DNA of 64,000 bases from Mucilaginibacter sp. (GCF_028288225.1 NZ_JAQBOC010000080.1:1-64000), one strand, 5' to 3'. Positions 53,612 through 62,719 are shown, counted from the first letter of the stretch. Notes: generated by a model not told the origin, from the letters alone. Made by a program: numbers and translations.

Positions 53612-54357
53612 CTGATAAAGTATCCACAAATCACCCATTAGCATTCCTGCGCGAATTTACTGCCGCAAGGATAGCCATCGGCAGGGTGGGAAACAGTATT
53701 CCTTTAAAACAGTCGATGGAATTTAAACTGGCTCATGCCCATGCCAGGGATGCGGTATATTCCACATTGGACGTTGACGGATTGATCAGTAAGTTTAAAG
53801 TATTTGAATTGCCGGTATTTCAAGTATATAGCCAAGCCGTAAACCGGCAAAAATATTTAAAGCGTCCGGACTTAGGCAGATTGTTAAGTGATGAATCAAA
53901 AGAACTGCTAACGGGTTTTACAACAAGCCTTGATGTGGCAATAATAATAGTTGACGGGCTTTCGGCCACTGCTGTTAATGAAAATGCGCCTGGCTTATTA
54001 AAAATACTGATCCCGCTGCTCACTGCCGCAAAAATGAGCATAGCCCCGCTTTGCCTTGTTGAGCAGGGCAGGGTTGCCATAGGCGATGATATTGCATCCG
54101 GCTTAAACGCAAAATTATCTGTATTGCTGATAGGAGAAAGACCCGGACTAAGCTCGGCAGATAGCATGGGCGCTTATCTTACCTATAATCCACAACCGGG
54201 ATTGACCGATGAATCGCGGAACTGTGTCTCAAACATTAGGAAAGAGGGACTGAAGTATAAACAGGCTGCAGAAAAGATCTTTTATTTAATTAATGAGTCC
54301 TTTAAAAGAAAACTATCCGGAGTTGCATTGAAGGATAATGCCGGGCTGTTGGGCTAG
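53608..54357 (+). CDS. eutC: ethanolamine ammonia-lyase small subunit
   Basis: 249 aa. LREFTAARIAIGRVGNSIPLKQSMEFKLAHAHARDAV, split over residues 13-49, is the EutC signature region, and LLIGERPGLSSADSMGAYLTY the second conserved block. Binds cobalamin with EutB. No eutA reactivase, eutE or shell genes are next to it, so the acetaldehyde must be handled elsewhere in the cell. Followed by a class B repeat and the convergent diiron gene. Confidence 0.95.
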   Translation: MTDKVSTNHPLAFLREFTAARIAIGRVGNSIPLKQSMEFKLAHAHARDAVYSTLDVDGLISKFKVFELPVFQVYSQAVNRQKYLKRPDLGRLLSDESKELLTGFTTSLDVAIIIVDGLSATAVNENAPGLLKILIPLLTAAKMSIAPLCLVEQGRVAIGDDIASGLNAKLSVLLIGERPGLSSADSMGAYLTYNPQPGLTDESRNCVSNIRKEGLKYKQAAEKIFYLINESFKRKLSGVALKDNAGLLG

Positions 54358-54360
54358 CCA

Positions 54361-54514
54361 GATTCAGGAAGTCAAGCAGCAAGAGTCAAGAATCAGGAAG
54401 TCAAGAGTCAAGATAAAAGATTGAGTGGACTGAAATTTTATATATCAAACATTCAAGGGTTTAACGATATACCTTTTGTATTGTTTCTTGATTCTCGACT
54501 CCTGACTCTTTTTT
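54361..54514. repeat. class B degenerate inverted repeat between eutC and diiron gene
   Basis: Left arm 54361-54420 (GAAGTCAAG and AAGAGTCAAGAATC words) and right arm 54484-54514 (CTTGATTCTCGACTCCTGAC-type). Begins a few bases after the eutC stop and ends next to the diiron-gene stop at 54516-54518; serves as the spacer between convergent genes. Confidence 0.6.
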
Positions 54515-54515
54515 C

Positions 54516-55394
54516 CTACACTTTAGCACCTAAAATCCACCGCCATGCCCAGCGGGTTGCATTGTTAAAGCCTTTCCAGCTGTCAACAAAGTTTATAATA
54601 TCCCTGAGGCAGGTTTCGCTGAATTTCTTTTTGAAATTTGCTAACGCCAGTTTGTACGCCTGATCGGGGTTTTGAAGGCCTATACGTTCATAGATCTCTT
54701 TTTTCACATACATGGTACGCACAAACAGGATATTAAACAAAATCACAAAGCTGTATAGGCTTCGCTTTATGTAACCGGCATTTGCAGCATACTCTTTTAA
54801 AAGGCTTTTGGTAAAAAGGATATGCCGCCCCTCCTCAATGTTATGCAAATCAAACATTTTTTTTAATACGGGATAAATATTGGGTGCCCGGCGTGCATGA
54901 TTTCCATACACATCTGTAACCAGCTCAACTGATACACTGCCCATAAATAAATAATCGGCGGGCAAATATTTATTGCTGAACTCGCCAAAAAATTTATGCA
55001 TCCCGGATTGCCGGATTGGGCTGCCCCCTATTTTAGCAATAGCCTGCCCAAACATTTCCTGGTGTCTGAATTCTTCAATCAGCTCACGCAGCAAAAAACG
55101 GTGTTCAATATTATCTAAAGGCAGGGTAAGGATGTGCCTGGTCATAAACAAACAAAACAGGCATTCGCCCCAGGCATAAGAGGCAATAACCTGTACTAAT
55201 TCGTGTCTGCCGAGATCTAATTTTTGGGCAGGGGTAAGGGTGTCATATATTTCAAGGCCCTGTAAAGAAGTCAGCATTTCGGGCAAAAAGATATCATCAG
55301 CTGCGGGCTCCAATTGCCAGGGGATATAGGTTTCCGGCATTAAGGGATGTTCCTTACTGATCTTTATCAGGCGCTCAACTTCTTGTACATCCAT
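54516..55394 (-). CDS. AurF-like diiron (ferritin-like) oxygenase
   Basis: 292 aa from the ATG at 55394; an ATG 15 codons earlier gives a hydrophobic extension (DLLILFSHYYLI) that I think is not part of the protein. Three helices carry diiron ligands: RELIEEFRHQEMF, SVSVELVTDVYGNHAR and NIEEGRHILF, i.e. the E...ExxH pattern of AurF/CmlI-type N-oxygenases. The C-terminal third has a membrane-like stretch (LYSFVILFNILFVRTMY). Substrate unknown. No biosynthetic genes flank it. Confidence 0.8.
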   Translation of the reverse strand: MDVQEVERLIKISKEHPLMPETYIPWQLEPAADDIFLPEMLTSLQGLEIYDTLTPAQKLDLGRHELVQVIASYAWGECLFCLFMTRHILTLPLDNIEHRFLLRELIEEFRHQEMFGQAIAKIGGSPIRQSGMHKFFGEFSNKYLPADYLFMGSVSVELVTDVYGNHARRAPNIYPVLKKMFDLHNIEEGRHILFTKSLLKEYAANAGYIKRSLYSFVILFNILFVRTMYVKKEIYERIGLQNPDQAYKLALANFKKKFSETCLRDIINFVDSWKGFNNATRWAWRWILGAKV

Positions 55395-55412
55395 AATTAA
55401 ATAGTAATGTGA

Positions 55413-55527
55413 GAATAGAATCAAGAGGTCAGGAATCAAGAGTCAAGAAAAAAGCAACGATTAAATTCTTACAAAAAATCATTCATTACTCTTTTCCTCT
55501 TGATTCTTGACTTCTTGAATCTTGTAT
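55413..55527. repeat. class B degenerate inverted repeat upstream of diiron gene
   Basis: Left arm 55413-55451 (AATCAAGAGGTCAGGAATC-type) and right arm 55490-55527 (CCTCTTGATTCTTGACTTC-type). Between the diiron-gene start and the VOC stop, both minus strand. Confidence 0.6.
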
Positions 55528-55568
55528 CTCTCTACTCAAGTATACCCTAAATAACAGTAACTGGTTGC

Positions 55569-55997
55569 CTATACAGCAAATAGCTGACCAAAATCTTTAA
55601 ACGATTTAAATTCAAGCGCATTGCCCGATGGATCTAAAAAAAAGAGGGTTGCCTGCTCGCCGGGTAAACCTTTAAAACGAATGTAAGGTTCTATAACAAA
55701 TTTTATGTTGTGGCTTCTTAGCCTTTCTTCCAGCTTATGCCATTCATCCCACTCCAAAACAACACCGTAATGTGGTACAGGAACATCGTGCCCGTCAACC
55801 GGGTTAAAATGATGTTCAGCCTTTTCGGCAGGCCTGGGTTTTAAATGAATAACAAATTGGTGCCCGTACAGGTTAAAGTCGGTCCAGTGATCTGAGCTGC
55901 GGCCTTCGCTACAGCCTAAAACCTCGCGATAAAAATTTCTTGATTCTTCAAGATCATAAACAGGCACCGCTACATGGAATGGGGTTAGTTTGCTCAT
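55569..55997 (-). CDS. VOC family protein (glyoxalase-like)
   Basis: 142 aa. FHVAVPVYDLEESRNFYREVLGC, FVIHLKPRP, PHYGVVLEWDEWHKLEERLR and FFLDPSGNALEFKSF contain His8, a His in the third strand and Glu in the last, the set of metal ligands of VOC dioxygenases/lyases. Two other VOC genes do not lie near it. Substrate unknown. Confidence 0.88.
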   Translation of the reverse strand: MSKLTPFHVAVPVYDLEESRNFYREVLGCSEGRSSDHWTDFNLYGHQFVIHLKPRPAEKAEHHFNPVDGHDVPVPHYGVVLEWDEWHKLEERLRSHNIKFVIEPYIRFKGLPGEQATLFFLDPSGNALEFKSFKDFGQLFAV

Positions 55998-56000
55998 TTT

Positions 56001-56110
56001 TGGTTGATTAAGTTAGATTAGGTTGACTGAGTTGATTAAGTTGTAATTGCTGATGGGATGGCAAGTTTTTAACTACTCACTCAATCAACCTAATCTAACT
56101 CAATCAACTT
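56001..56110. repeat. class A degenerate inverted repeat between VOC and macroglobulin-like gene
   Basis: Left arm 56001-56042 (TTGATTAAG, TTAGATTAGG words, almost no C) and right arm 56078-56110 (CTCAATCAACCTAATCTAAC-type). The right arm abuts the stop codon of the 908-aa gene (56110-56112). Confidence 0.65.
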
Positions 56111-58836
56111 TACTTCACAGTATACCTGAACAATTGTCTGCCTATATTACCATCTTTATCCATACCTTCAATTATAGCACGGTATGTTCCTTTTCCGTCA
56201 GCATTAAAAAATTCAAATGAAGCTGCACCGGTTGGATCAGTTATAATATTAGGGTTCCAGTAAATAGTGGTCCGGGTATCTGTTTGGTTTGGCTGTAGTT
56301 CTCTTGGCCCGCTGTACCTGGGCAGGTAAAATGATCTTTTTATAACATATCCCTTTGGAGTAATGGTCAGTTCATTTTTGGGAGGTATCAGGTCTCTAAG
56401 CTGTGCTAAGGTGATTTTTTGGCCTTCCGGTGCTTTTTTCATATTAACAACTATTGCTCCGTTAGTGCTATATGCGCTGTTTACCAATCCCAACTCATCC
56501 TTTAAAAATACCTCAACAGATTCAATTCCATCAGCTGTCATATTTGATAAGTAATTTACATCTACCGGCATCCCCTTCACAAAAACCTGGGCCGGAACCC
56601 TTTTCCCGGCGTTGTAGTCACGCATAACGTAAAAGTTATCATTTTCATAGATCATGCCGGTGGCAAATACCTTTAAACAATCTAAAAGGTTACTGCAGCC
56701 CTGCAGCATATTTGGAGTAACCAGGTGGTCTGGCTCACTGCTTAGGCTGGATAGGTTACTGTAATCTTTATGATTAACCAATTTTTTAATTCGTGTATCC
56801 TTAATAACAACCTCTTTTAAAACATGTGAATTATTTGCCTGTACTTTGCTGTTTTTTAAATAAGGGCTAAGTGTACTGTCAATATTCATTATTTCGTCTG
56901 GAGCGGCAGGATTTAGTGCAATTTTTTGATAGGGGTCACCATCAACATTTAATACCAGATCACTTGCCCTAGGATTGTTGCGCGCACTTAAAAATACCTG
57001 TGTCGAGTCTGAAAATACAAGATTAGGGAACCTGAAATGTCCGTCAGCATCAGTAACTGCGTTTGCAGATAAGTTTTTATCTTTAATTTTTAAGCTAACA
57101 TTACCATTGCCGATAGCCATTCCATTTGAGGCACGCAGCGTTCCGGTAAGTGTAATACCCTGTTCGGGCAGAAAGCTTATCGGGGGATATTTATCATTCA
57201 TTATACCATCATACGAAAAGCGGCGATAACCTTGCGTCTGCAATAAAATATCAAGGTCGGCCAGTTTCTTGGCATCAGGATGATTAAAGTAATAATTTGG
57301 TTTTTCAATATACCCGCTGATATCGGCAGTTAAAAGCAGGTAGCTTAAAATGGTAGTTTCGGAATTTTCATCAAACGGCACTTTAGCATCATCAATAACA
57401 GTTACAGAAAAATTTCCTTCAACCGGTTTGTCACTATTTTTAGCGGTGATGTTTAGCTTAACTTTTTGCCTGGTTGTGTAAGATGGGTGATCACTGGCGA
57501 TTGAAAGATTTAACTGGTCGCTGTGCATTACATAAGCAATCCGTTCGCTCAATGGTTCTCCGTCGTCCGAAAAAAGTGTTACCTGTACAATGCCCGTAGG
57601 GAATTTACTTTTTGGCACCGAGGCGGTATAAACCTGGTTTTGTAATTTAGTTTGTGCAGCAAAAGCAATTGCCCCACTTGATTTTGCCAGGATAAAAAAT
57701 GTTTTACCCTCGTTTTCTTTTACAAATGCAGGATCTGACAATAATTTTATTTTTAATGTATCCGGGTTGGTATTATCAATATTTACAGTTGTTGCATCTG
57801 CCAATACCTTTGGCATGTCTGGGGTTGCCGTCGTTCCGTCTGCAAAACTTACCTTAGCAGTATAAGTTCTGCCTTCCTCAGGAGTTAGCTGAAAAAAGCC
57901 CATCCCCAAGTGCGAGGAGGTAAATTCAGCTACTACTTTATTGGTATTATCTGTAACGGTACCTTTTACATCAATGCCAAGTCCATCGGGTTTCAAAGCT
58001 TTAAACGCTATTTTTGAAGGAATACCGCTTATCAGTTGCCCGCCTTCCGGAAAAAACTGCAGGTCGTTTGGTTGGGCCACAGATTTTAAGGAGAATTTAC
58101 TGGTACCCTGTTTTCTTTCGCCCCTGTCAATAACGGTAATTAAGGCTGCAGAATCTAATCCAATATTTTTTGTATTGGTAAAGCTGATGTCGATAAAACC
58201 GTTTTTATCAGTTACTCCTTTACCCTTTATTATCTCATCGTAATCTTTTTCAACCGTCCAGCTTACTCTTTTATCGCTGTAAGGTTTGCCCTCATCATCT
58301 TTGTAGTAAATACCTGCAGTTATTTTTGAAAACTTATTTGCAACAGATCTTTTTAATGAGATCTGGGTTGAAAGGTTGTTATTTATAGCGTCGCCAATGG
58401 TAATGCTTTTATTAAAAAAGTATTCAGATCCGAAATTATTCATCCAGTTTGTGTAGGCAACTACTCTGTAATTTCCTTTTTTAAACGTGAATTGTGAAAG
58501 CGCAATATCAGCCCATGAAACACTGTTTTTTACCGGAATCTTTAATGATTGTACCAGTGAATCTTTTGCTGTTAATACATCAATGTATATTATTTTACTT
58601 ATAGGTGATGGCTGATGCTCATCCATTGTGAGATATGCCTTAAACCATATGGTATCGCCTAAAGCATAGTAGGGCTTATCAAAATGAAGATAAACTCTTT
58701 CAATGGGCATATCATTGTAGAGCTTAGCTGTTTTAGTCATTATTTTATTTAAAACAGGCACATCCTGTGCAGCTGCGGTTAAATAAAAGAAAACTAAAAA
58801 TAACGATAGTACAGAAATGGTCTTTATAAATCTCAT
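56110..58836 (-). CDS. macroglobulin-like/TonB-plug-containing surface protein
   Basis: 908 aa. Signal peptide at about 1-23. The N-terminal half has an MG2-type domain (IERVYLHFDKPYYALGDTIWFKAYL at about 40-65) and further beta-domains. A carboxypeptidase-D-regulatory-like domain (LTGTLRASNGMAIGNGNVSL) lies at about 556-617, and a TonB plug-like domain at about 685-805 with a SusC-type segment VFVKGMPVDVNYL and SVEVFLKDELGLVNSAYSTNG. There is no barrel after it; the end is a beta-domain (TIYWNPNIITDPTG). It is probably exported; the function is unknown. Related proteins recur in Bacteroidota. Confidence 0.85.
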   Translation of the reverse strand: MRFIKTISVLSLFLVFFYLTAAAQDVPVLNKIMTKTAKLYNDMPIERVYLHFDKPYYALGDTIWFKAYLTMDEHQPSPISKIIYIDVLTAKDSLVQSLKIPVKNSVSWADIALSQFTFKKGNYRVVAYTNWMNNFGSEYFFNKSITIGDAINNNLSTQISLKRSVANKFSKITAGIYYKDDEGKPYSDKRVSWTVEKDYDEIIKGKGVTDKNGFIDISFTNTKNIGLDSAALITVIDRGERKQGTSKFSLKSVAQPNDLQFFPEGGQLISGIPSKIAFKALKPDGLGIDVKGTVTDNTNKVVAEFTSSHLGMGFFQLTPEEGRTYTAKVSFADGTTATPDMPKVLADATTVNIDNTNPDTLKIKLLSDPAFVKENEGKTFFILAKSSGAIAFAAQTKLQNQVYTASVPKSKFPTGIVQVTLFSDDGEPLSERIAYVMHSDQLNLSIASDHPSYTTRQKVKLNITAKNSDKPVEGNFSVTVIDDAKVPFDENSETTILSYLLLTADISGYIEKPNYYFNHPDAKKLADLDILLQTQGYRRFSYDGIMNDKYPPISFLPEQGITLTGTLRASNGMAIGNGNVSLKIKDKNLSANAVTDADGHFRFPNLVFSDSTQVFLSARNNPRASDLVLNVDGDPYQKIALNPAAPDEIMNIDSTLSPYLKNSKVQANNSHVLKEVVIKDTRIKKLVNHKDYSNLSSLSSEPDHLVTPNMLQGCSNLLDCLKVFATGMIYENDNFYVMRDYNAGKRVPAQVFVKGMPVDVNYLSNMTADGIESVEVFLKDELGLVNSAYSTNGAIVVNMKKAPEGQKITLAQLRDLIPPKNELTITPKGYVIKRSFYLPRYSGPRELQPNQTDTRTTIYWNPNIITDPTGAASFEFFNADGKGTYRAIIEGMDKDGNIGRQLFRYTVK

Positions 58837-58942
58837 GAATTTAGATTAAGCCTGATGCAAGGGCTAAATATAGCCCATTGGTATTTAAAATTGATAATAT
58901 ACCGCTGGGTTTAACATATTTTTACAATTTTAAACAGGAATG

Positions 58943-60199
58943 TTACTTAACCACCATTTGTATGGTATTGCGGCTAAGCTGTTCCATCAATATGGTTTTA
59001 TTTACTTTCAGCTCATTTAACGATTCGGCCGAGTAATGCCTTACGGTAATTAATGATAAACCTTCATTATACTTTACGCTGAAGTCCTGGCCCAAGCTTT
59101 TCAAAAGCTTTTTAAAGCGGTCTTCATAAAAATCAATACAAACAGTAAAGCTAAGCGCTGATGTTTGCATCATATTTACTTTTGCCTGGCTGGTGGCAAA
59201 CATGCCGAAAATATCGCTTAAATGGTTTTCAGAAATAAAGGAATAATCTTTAGCCGAAAGGGAGAGCAAAACCTGGTTTTGTTTAAGGATAATAACCGGC
59301 TTTAAAAATATATTCTGTCCATTTTCCTTTATTACCGTACCGGGTTCATCGGGAGCAGTAAAGGGTTTTACCAATAATGGTATTTTAGCGTTTTGGAGCG
59401 GTTTTATTGTTTTTGGATGGATTACTGTAGCGCCATAATAGGTCATCTCTATAGCTTCTGAATAGGAAAGCTCATCAAATTTAATGGTGTCCTTAAAAAA
59501 CTTTGGATCGGCATTTAATACCCCGGGAACGTCCTTCCAGGTTGTTACTGATTCTGCGCCCAGGCATGATGCAAATATTGATGCTGTATAATCAGAACCT
59601 TCGCGACCTAAAGTGGTGGTGAAATTTTCAGATGTTCCTCCTAAAAAGCCTTGCGTAACTACAATACCTTTTTGCAATAGCGCCGGAATTTCTGCGCTGA
59701 TGCTTGCCTTAGTTTTATCCCACTGCACTATACCTTCACGATACGTGTTATCCGTATGGATATATCCGCGCACATCAAGCCATTGGCTTTTTATACCTGC
59801 TTTATTTAAATAAGCGCCAACAATCCGGGTGGATACCAGCTCACCTATGGATACAATCTGATCATAAATAAAATCATAATCATCATGCGGCTCCTCTTCA
59901 ATTACCCAGTCAATCTCCACAAACGTATTGGCAACATCATTAAATATGGCATCAGAAGGTTCAAATAGCTGCTCGATGATATCGTAATGATATTTTTTTA
60001 TCTCATCAAAAATAGCATGAACCTCATCATCCTGGCCAACATAAGCCTTTGTGAGCTTTTCGAGCGCATTGGTAGTTTTGCCCATTGCAGAAACCACTAT
60101 TAACAATTGGTTACCGTCGTATTTTTTAACCACGTTAGCCAGGTTAACTATGCCACCGGCATCTTTTACTGACGCTCCTCCGAATTTAAAAACAAGCAT
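58943..60199 (-). CDS. lysC: aspartate kinase
   Basis: 418 aa, monofunctional. MLVFKFGGASVKDAGG is the start of the kinase domain (KFGGxSV), followed by VSAMGKTTNAL and FTTTLGREGSDYTASI. C-terminal ACT domains at about 290-418. Makes aspartyl phosphate, the first step to lysine, threonine and methionine. Its start overlaps the stop of the lipoprotein gene upstream by one base (TAATG). Confidence 0.92.
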   Translation of the reverse strand: MLVFKFGGASVKDAGGIVNLANVVKKYDGNQLLIVVSAMGKTTNALEKLTKAYVGQDDEVHAIFDEIKKYHYDIIEQLFEPSDAIFNDVANTFVEIDWVIEEEPHDDYDFIYDQIVSIGELVSTRIVGAYLNKAGIKSQWLDVRGYIHTDNTYREGIVQWDKTKASISAEIPALLQKGIVVTQGFLGGTSENFTTTLGREGSDYTASIFASCLGAESVTTWKDVPGVLNADPKFFKDTIKFDELSYSEAIEMTYYGATVIHPKTIKPLQNAKIPLLVKPFTAPDEPGTVIKENGQNIFLKPVIILKQNQVLLSLSAKDYSFISENHLSDIFGMFATSQAKVNMMQTSALSFTVCIDFYEDRFKKLLKSLGQDFSVKYNEGLSLITVRHYSAESLNELKVNKTILMEQLSRNTIQMVVK

Positions 60200-60999
60200 T
60201 ATTTAATATATTGGGTTATGACCGTATTGGGCCGCAGTAGTAATTTAATTTTTGAGTAGGGGATAATAAGCTCTGTGGTACCGGCAGCGTATGGTTTTAT
60301 TTCGTACTGGTTATAAAAAAACTTTAAACCTGTTGGCGTTATTGAGAAATTATCATTCAGTGCAAATTTATTATCTTTAAAAAAGTAATTGGTTGCCAGT
60401 GAGGCTGTATCGCTTAGCTTTTCATTTTTACGAAAAATACCTTCAGCAATACCATTAAGTTTTTCCAAATTATTGGGTTTGATCAGATCTGTAAGGGTTA
60501 TACTTTTATTTGCTTTCGTATTCCAGTTTATAAAGCCGGTGAATGATGACGGATGTGCGCCGCCTGTAAAAACATATCCCCCTGTTTCAAGCGTTGTAAG
60601 ACTGGAGTCCTGTCTTAATACTTTGGCGTAACAATCAAGCGAATAAAACAGATCTGATCTGCCATCCTGCTTAGAGCTTAAATAATCAGTCATGAATTTT
60701 TTTGATAGCTCTGTCAAACTGGTATCAGGCTTTTCACTTAATTGAAACAATGTAACAAGTTTATGCGCTATAGTATCGTTCAATTTTTTTTGGCCTTTAA
60801 AGTCAGGATATTTGAATTTTACCAGGGTACAATCGCTATCTGCCTTATTGCCACAATCAGCTGCACGCTCTTTAAATACCGTGTACTTATAAGTTAGCGT
60901 GTCTTTAACAATATCAGGATTTTTTTTATCAGGTTTACCCCACATGCACGAGCTGATCGTGATAGCAAATAAATAAACAACTAAATAACCTGATCGCAT
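60199..60999 (-). CDS. DUF4163/DUF3298 lipoprotein
   Basis: 266 aa. Lipobox with Cys18 (TISSC). Domain one at about 40-145 and the DUF3298 domain at about 150-260 (GGAHPSSFTGFINWNTK ... FFYNQYEIKPYAAGTTELIIPY). Binds or acts on peptidoglycan-like polymers in some relatives; no catalytic residue recognised. It overlaps the aspartate kinase start and follows GNAT by 3 bases, so transcription is shared. Confidence 0.88.
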   Translation of the reverse strand: MRSGYLVVYLFAITISSCMWGKPDKKNPDIVKDTLTYKYTVFKERAADCGNKADSDCTLVKFKYPDFKGQKKLNDTIAHKLVTLFQLSEKPDTSLTELSKKFMTDYLSSKQDGRSDLFYSLDCYAKVLRQDSSLTTLETGGYVFTGGAHPSSFTGFINWNTKANKSITLTDLIKPNNLEKLNGIAEGIFRKNEKLSDTASLATNYFFKDNKFALNDNFSITPTGLKFFYNQYEIKPYAAGTTELIIPYSKIKLLLRPNTVITQYIK

Positions 61000-61002
61000 A
61001 TT

Positions 61003-61464
61003 TTAAAATTTTAAAAGCTGTTCTTTTGACAGGGATGCATTGAGCCATCCGGCTTCAATACTAGCGTCATATTTATTATAGAAATTGATAGCAGGTTCGT
61101 TCCAGTCCAGCACCTGCCATGTCATCCCGTTAAAACCTAATTCCTTGGCTTCTGCAATAAGACGGTCAAACAATAATTTCCCTACCTTTTTTCCGCGCAT
61201 GCTTTCAGTTACTATCAGGTCTTCAAGATACATCCTGTTGCCTTTCCAGGTTGAATAGCGGATGTAGTAGACGGCAAAGCCAACTATCAATCCATCTATT
61301 TCTGCAACAAATGCTTTCCAAACAGGTTTATCGCCAAAACCGGCATCTTCAAACTCCTGTAAGGTAACGGTAACCTCTTCAGGCGCCTTTTCGTACACCG
61401 CCAGCTCATTTACCAGTTCCATTAAACGCGGGCAATCTTCTTTTTTTGCTATTCGTATGTTCAT
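61003..61464 (-). CDS. GNAT family N-acetyltransferase
   Basis: 153 aa. EDLIVTESMRGKKVGKLLFDRLIAEA holds the acetyl-CoA binding motif (Arg-Gly-Lys-Lys-Val-Gly-Lys) at residues about 82-107, and WQVLDWNEPAINFYNKYDA is the closing motif. The length and the motif pattern are like spermidine/spermine N-acetyltransferase-type members. The acceptor is not determined. Confidence 0.88.
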   Translation of the reverse strand: MNIRIAKKEDCPRLMELVNELAVYEKAPEEVTVTLQEFEDAGFGDKPVWKAFVAEIDGLIVGFAVYYIRYSTWKGNRMYLEDLIVTESMRGKKVGKLLFDRLIAEAKELGFNGMTWQVLDWNEPAINFYNKYDASIEAGWLNASLSKEQLLKF

Positions 61465-61546
61465 TTGTTATTTTTTTGAACCATGATTAATAGGATTTAA
61501 GGATTATCATGATCCTGTCGTTTCAACCAGGCAAGTTATTATTTAA

Positions 61547-61580
61547 AATTCCGAAATCGAAAATCCGACTTCCGAAATCC
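61547..61580. repeat. micro-repeat tract (TTCCGAAATC words)
   Basis: Three near copies of TCCGAAATC/TCCGACTTCC within 34 bases, in the 115-base gap between GNAT and YggS. A related spacer type, but not clearly an inverted repeat. Confidence 0.4.
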
Positions 61581-62269
61581 TAATTATTTTTCCAGTGCTT
61601 TATTACTCTTTTTCCAAATATCGTACTGCCCAAACGTACCATATTGCTGCCTTGTTCAATAGCTATTTTATAATCGGCCGACATGCCCATTGACAGGGTA
61701 TCAAATGCATCATCCTTCCTGAAAAAACTTTGCTTTATGCCATCAAAAAAGGTTTTTAGCTCGTAATACTCATCTTTTATCTGTTTTTCAACATCGGTAT
61801 TGGTTGCTATGCCCATAAGACCGCGGATCTTTATGTGTTTTAAAGCAGCAAACTCTTCTGACCGTAACAGTTCAATTACTTCGTCAAAGCCTAGTCCAAA
61901 TTTCGTATCCTCATCGGCAATATAAACCTGCAGCAGGCAGTCAATAACGCGTTTGTTTTTCTCTGCGTGTTTGTTTATTTCCTGCAAAAGTTTAAGGCTA
62001 TCAACAGACTCTATCATGCTGATAAACGGAGCAATATATTTAACCTTATTGCTTTGCAGGTGACCTATAAGGTGCCATTGAATATCTTTTGGTAATTGTT
62101 CGTACTTTTCTACCAGCTCCTGCACCATATTTTCACCAAATAAGCGTTGTCCTGTATTGTAAGCTTCAAGCACTTCTTCAACAGGTTTGGTTTTTGATAC
62201 CGCTATTAAGGTTACATTTATAAGTTCAGTTTCTTTTTTTAAGCTTTTGATGTTCTCTGCTATGCTCAT
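61580..62269 (-). CDS. YggS/PLPBP family PLP homeostasis protein
   Basis: 229 aa. TLIAVSKTKPVEEVLEA with Lys26 as the PLP lysine; the HLIGHLQSNKVK, VYIADEDTKFGL, IRGLMGI and LSMGMSADYKIAIEQGSNMVRLGSTIFG motifs follow in the family order. Carries PLP and keeps PLP/amino-acid balance; no catalysis is known. Confidence 0.95.
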   Translation of the reverse strand: MSIAENIKSLKKETELINVTLIAVSKTKPVEEVLEAYNTGQRLFGENMVQELVEKYEQLPKDIQWHLIGHLQSNKVKYIAPFISMIESVDSLKLLQEINKHAEKNKRVIDCLLQVYIADEDTKFGLGFDEVIELLRSEEFAALKHIKIRGLMGIATNTDVEKQIKDEYYELKTFFDGIKQSFFRKDDAFDTLSMGMSADYKIAIEQGSNMVRLGSTIFGKRVIKHWKNN

Positions 62270-62312
62270 TTATCCGTAAATTTGCTTAATTAATACGCCG
62301 CTAAATTACAGA

Positions 62313-62717
62313 ATGCATAAATATATCACCTTGTTTTTTTCAGTATCGCTTTTTTTATTTTCATGTAAAGGTGATAAAACCCCCGACGGAATTATAAAAC
62401 GCAACCAGATGACAAGCCTGTTAACCGAAGTACACCTGGTTGATGGGCGGATGTACGGTATCTTTCAATCGCAGGATAGTTTAAATAAATACGGAACCAG
62501 CAGGTACGATGCCCTGTTTAAAAGGTATCATACAGATTCGGCTCAATTTAAAAAGAGCTTTAAATATTATGCTACCAAGCCAGCCGAACTGCAGAAAATG
62601 TATGAGCAGATCTTAGCAAACCTGAAACAAAAAACAGACTCATTGAATAAAGTACAGCGTAAAACTGATTCATTGAACAGGATAAAACAACGAGAACTAA
62701 ATAAATCGAAAATATAA
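62313..62717 (+). CDS. DUF4296 lipoprotein
   Basis: 134 aa. Lipobox with Cys18 (FLFSC), then KGDKTPDGIIKRNQM and LTEVHLVDGRMYG, the DUF4296 start. The end is a helical KTDSLNKVQRKTDSLNR repeat. Small periplasmic lipoprotein seen in many Bacteroidota near mutS2 or yggS; function unknown. The mutS2 start lies two bases after its stop. Confidence 0.88.
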   Translation: MHKYITLFFSVSLFLFSCKGDKTPDGIIKRNQMTSLLTEVHLVDGRMYGIFQSQDSLNKYGTSRYDALFKRYHTDSAQFKKSFKYYATKPAELQKMYEQILANLKQKTDSLNKVQRKTDSLNRIKQRELNKSKI

Positions 62718-62719
62718 TA

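Noticed and set aside
54421..54663. 80-codon plus-strand frame between eutC and the diiron gene
   Set aside because: It runs through a degenerate inverted repeat and then opposite the diiron gene. Non-ATG start, no domain.
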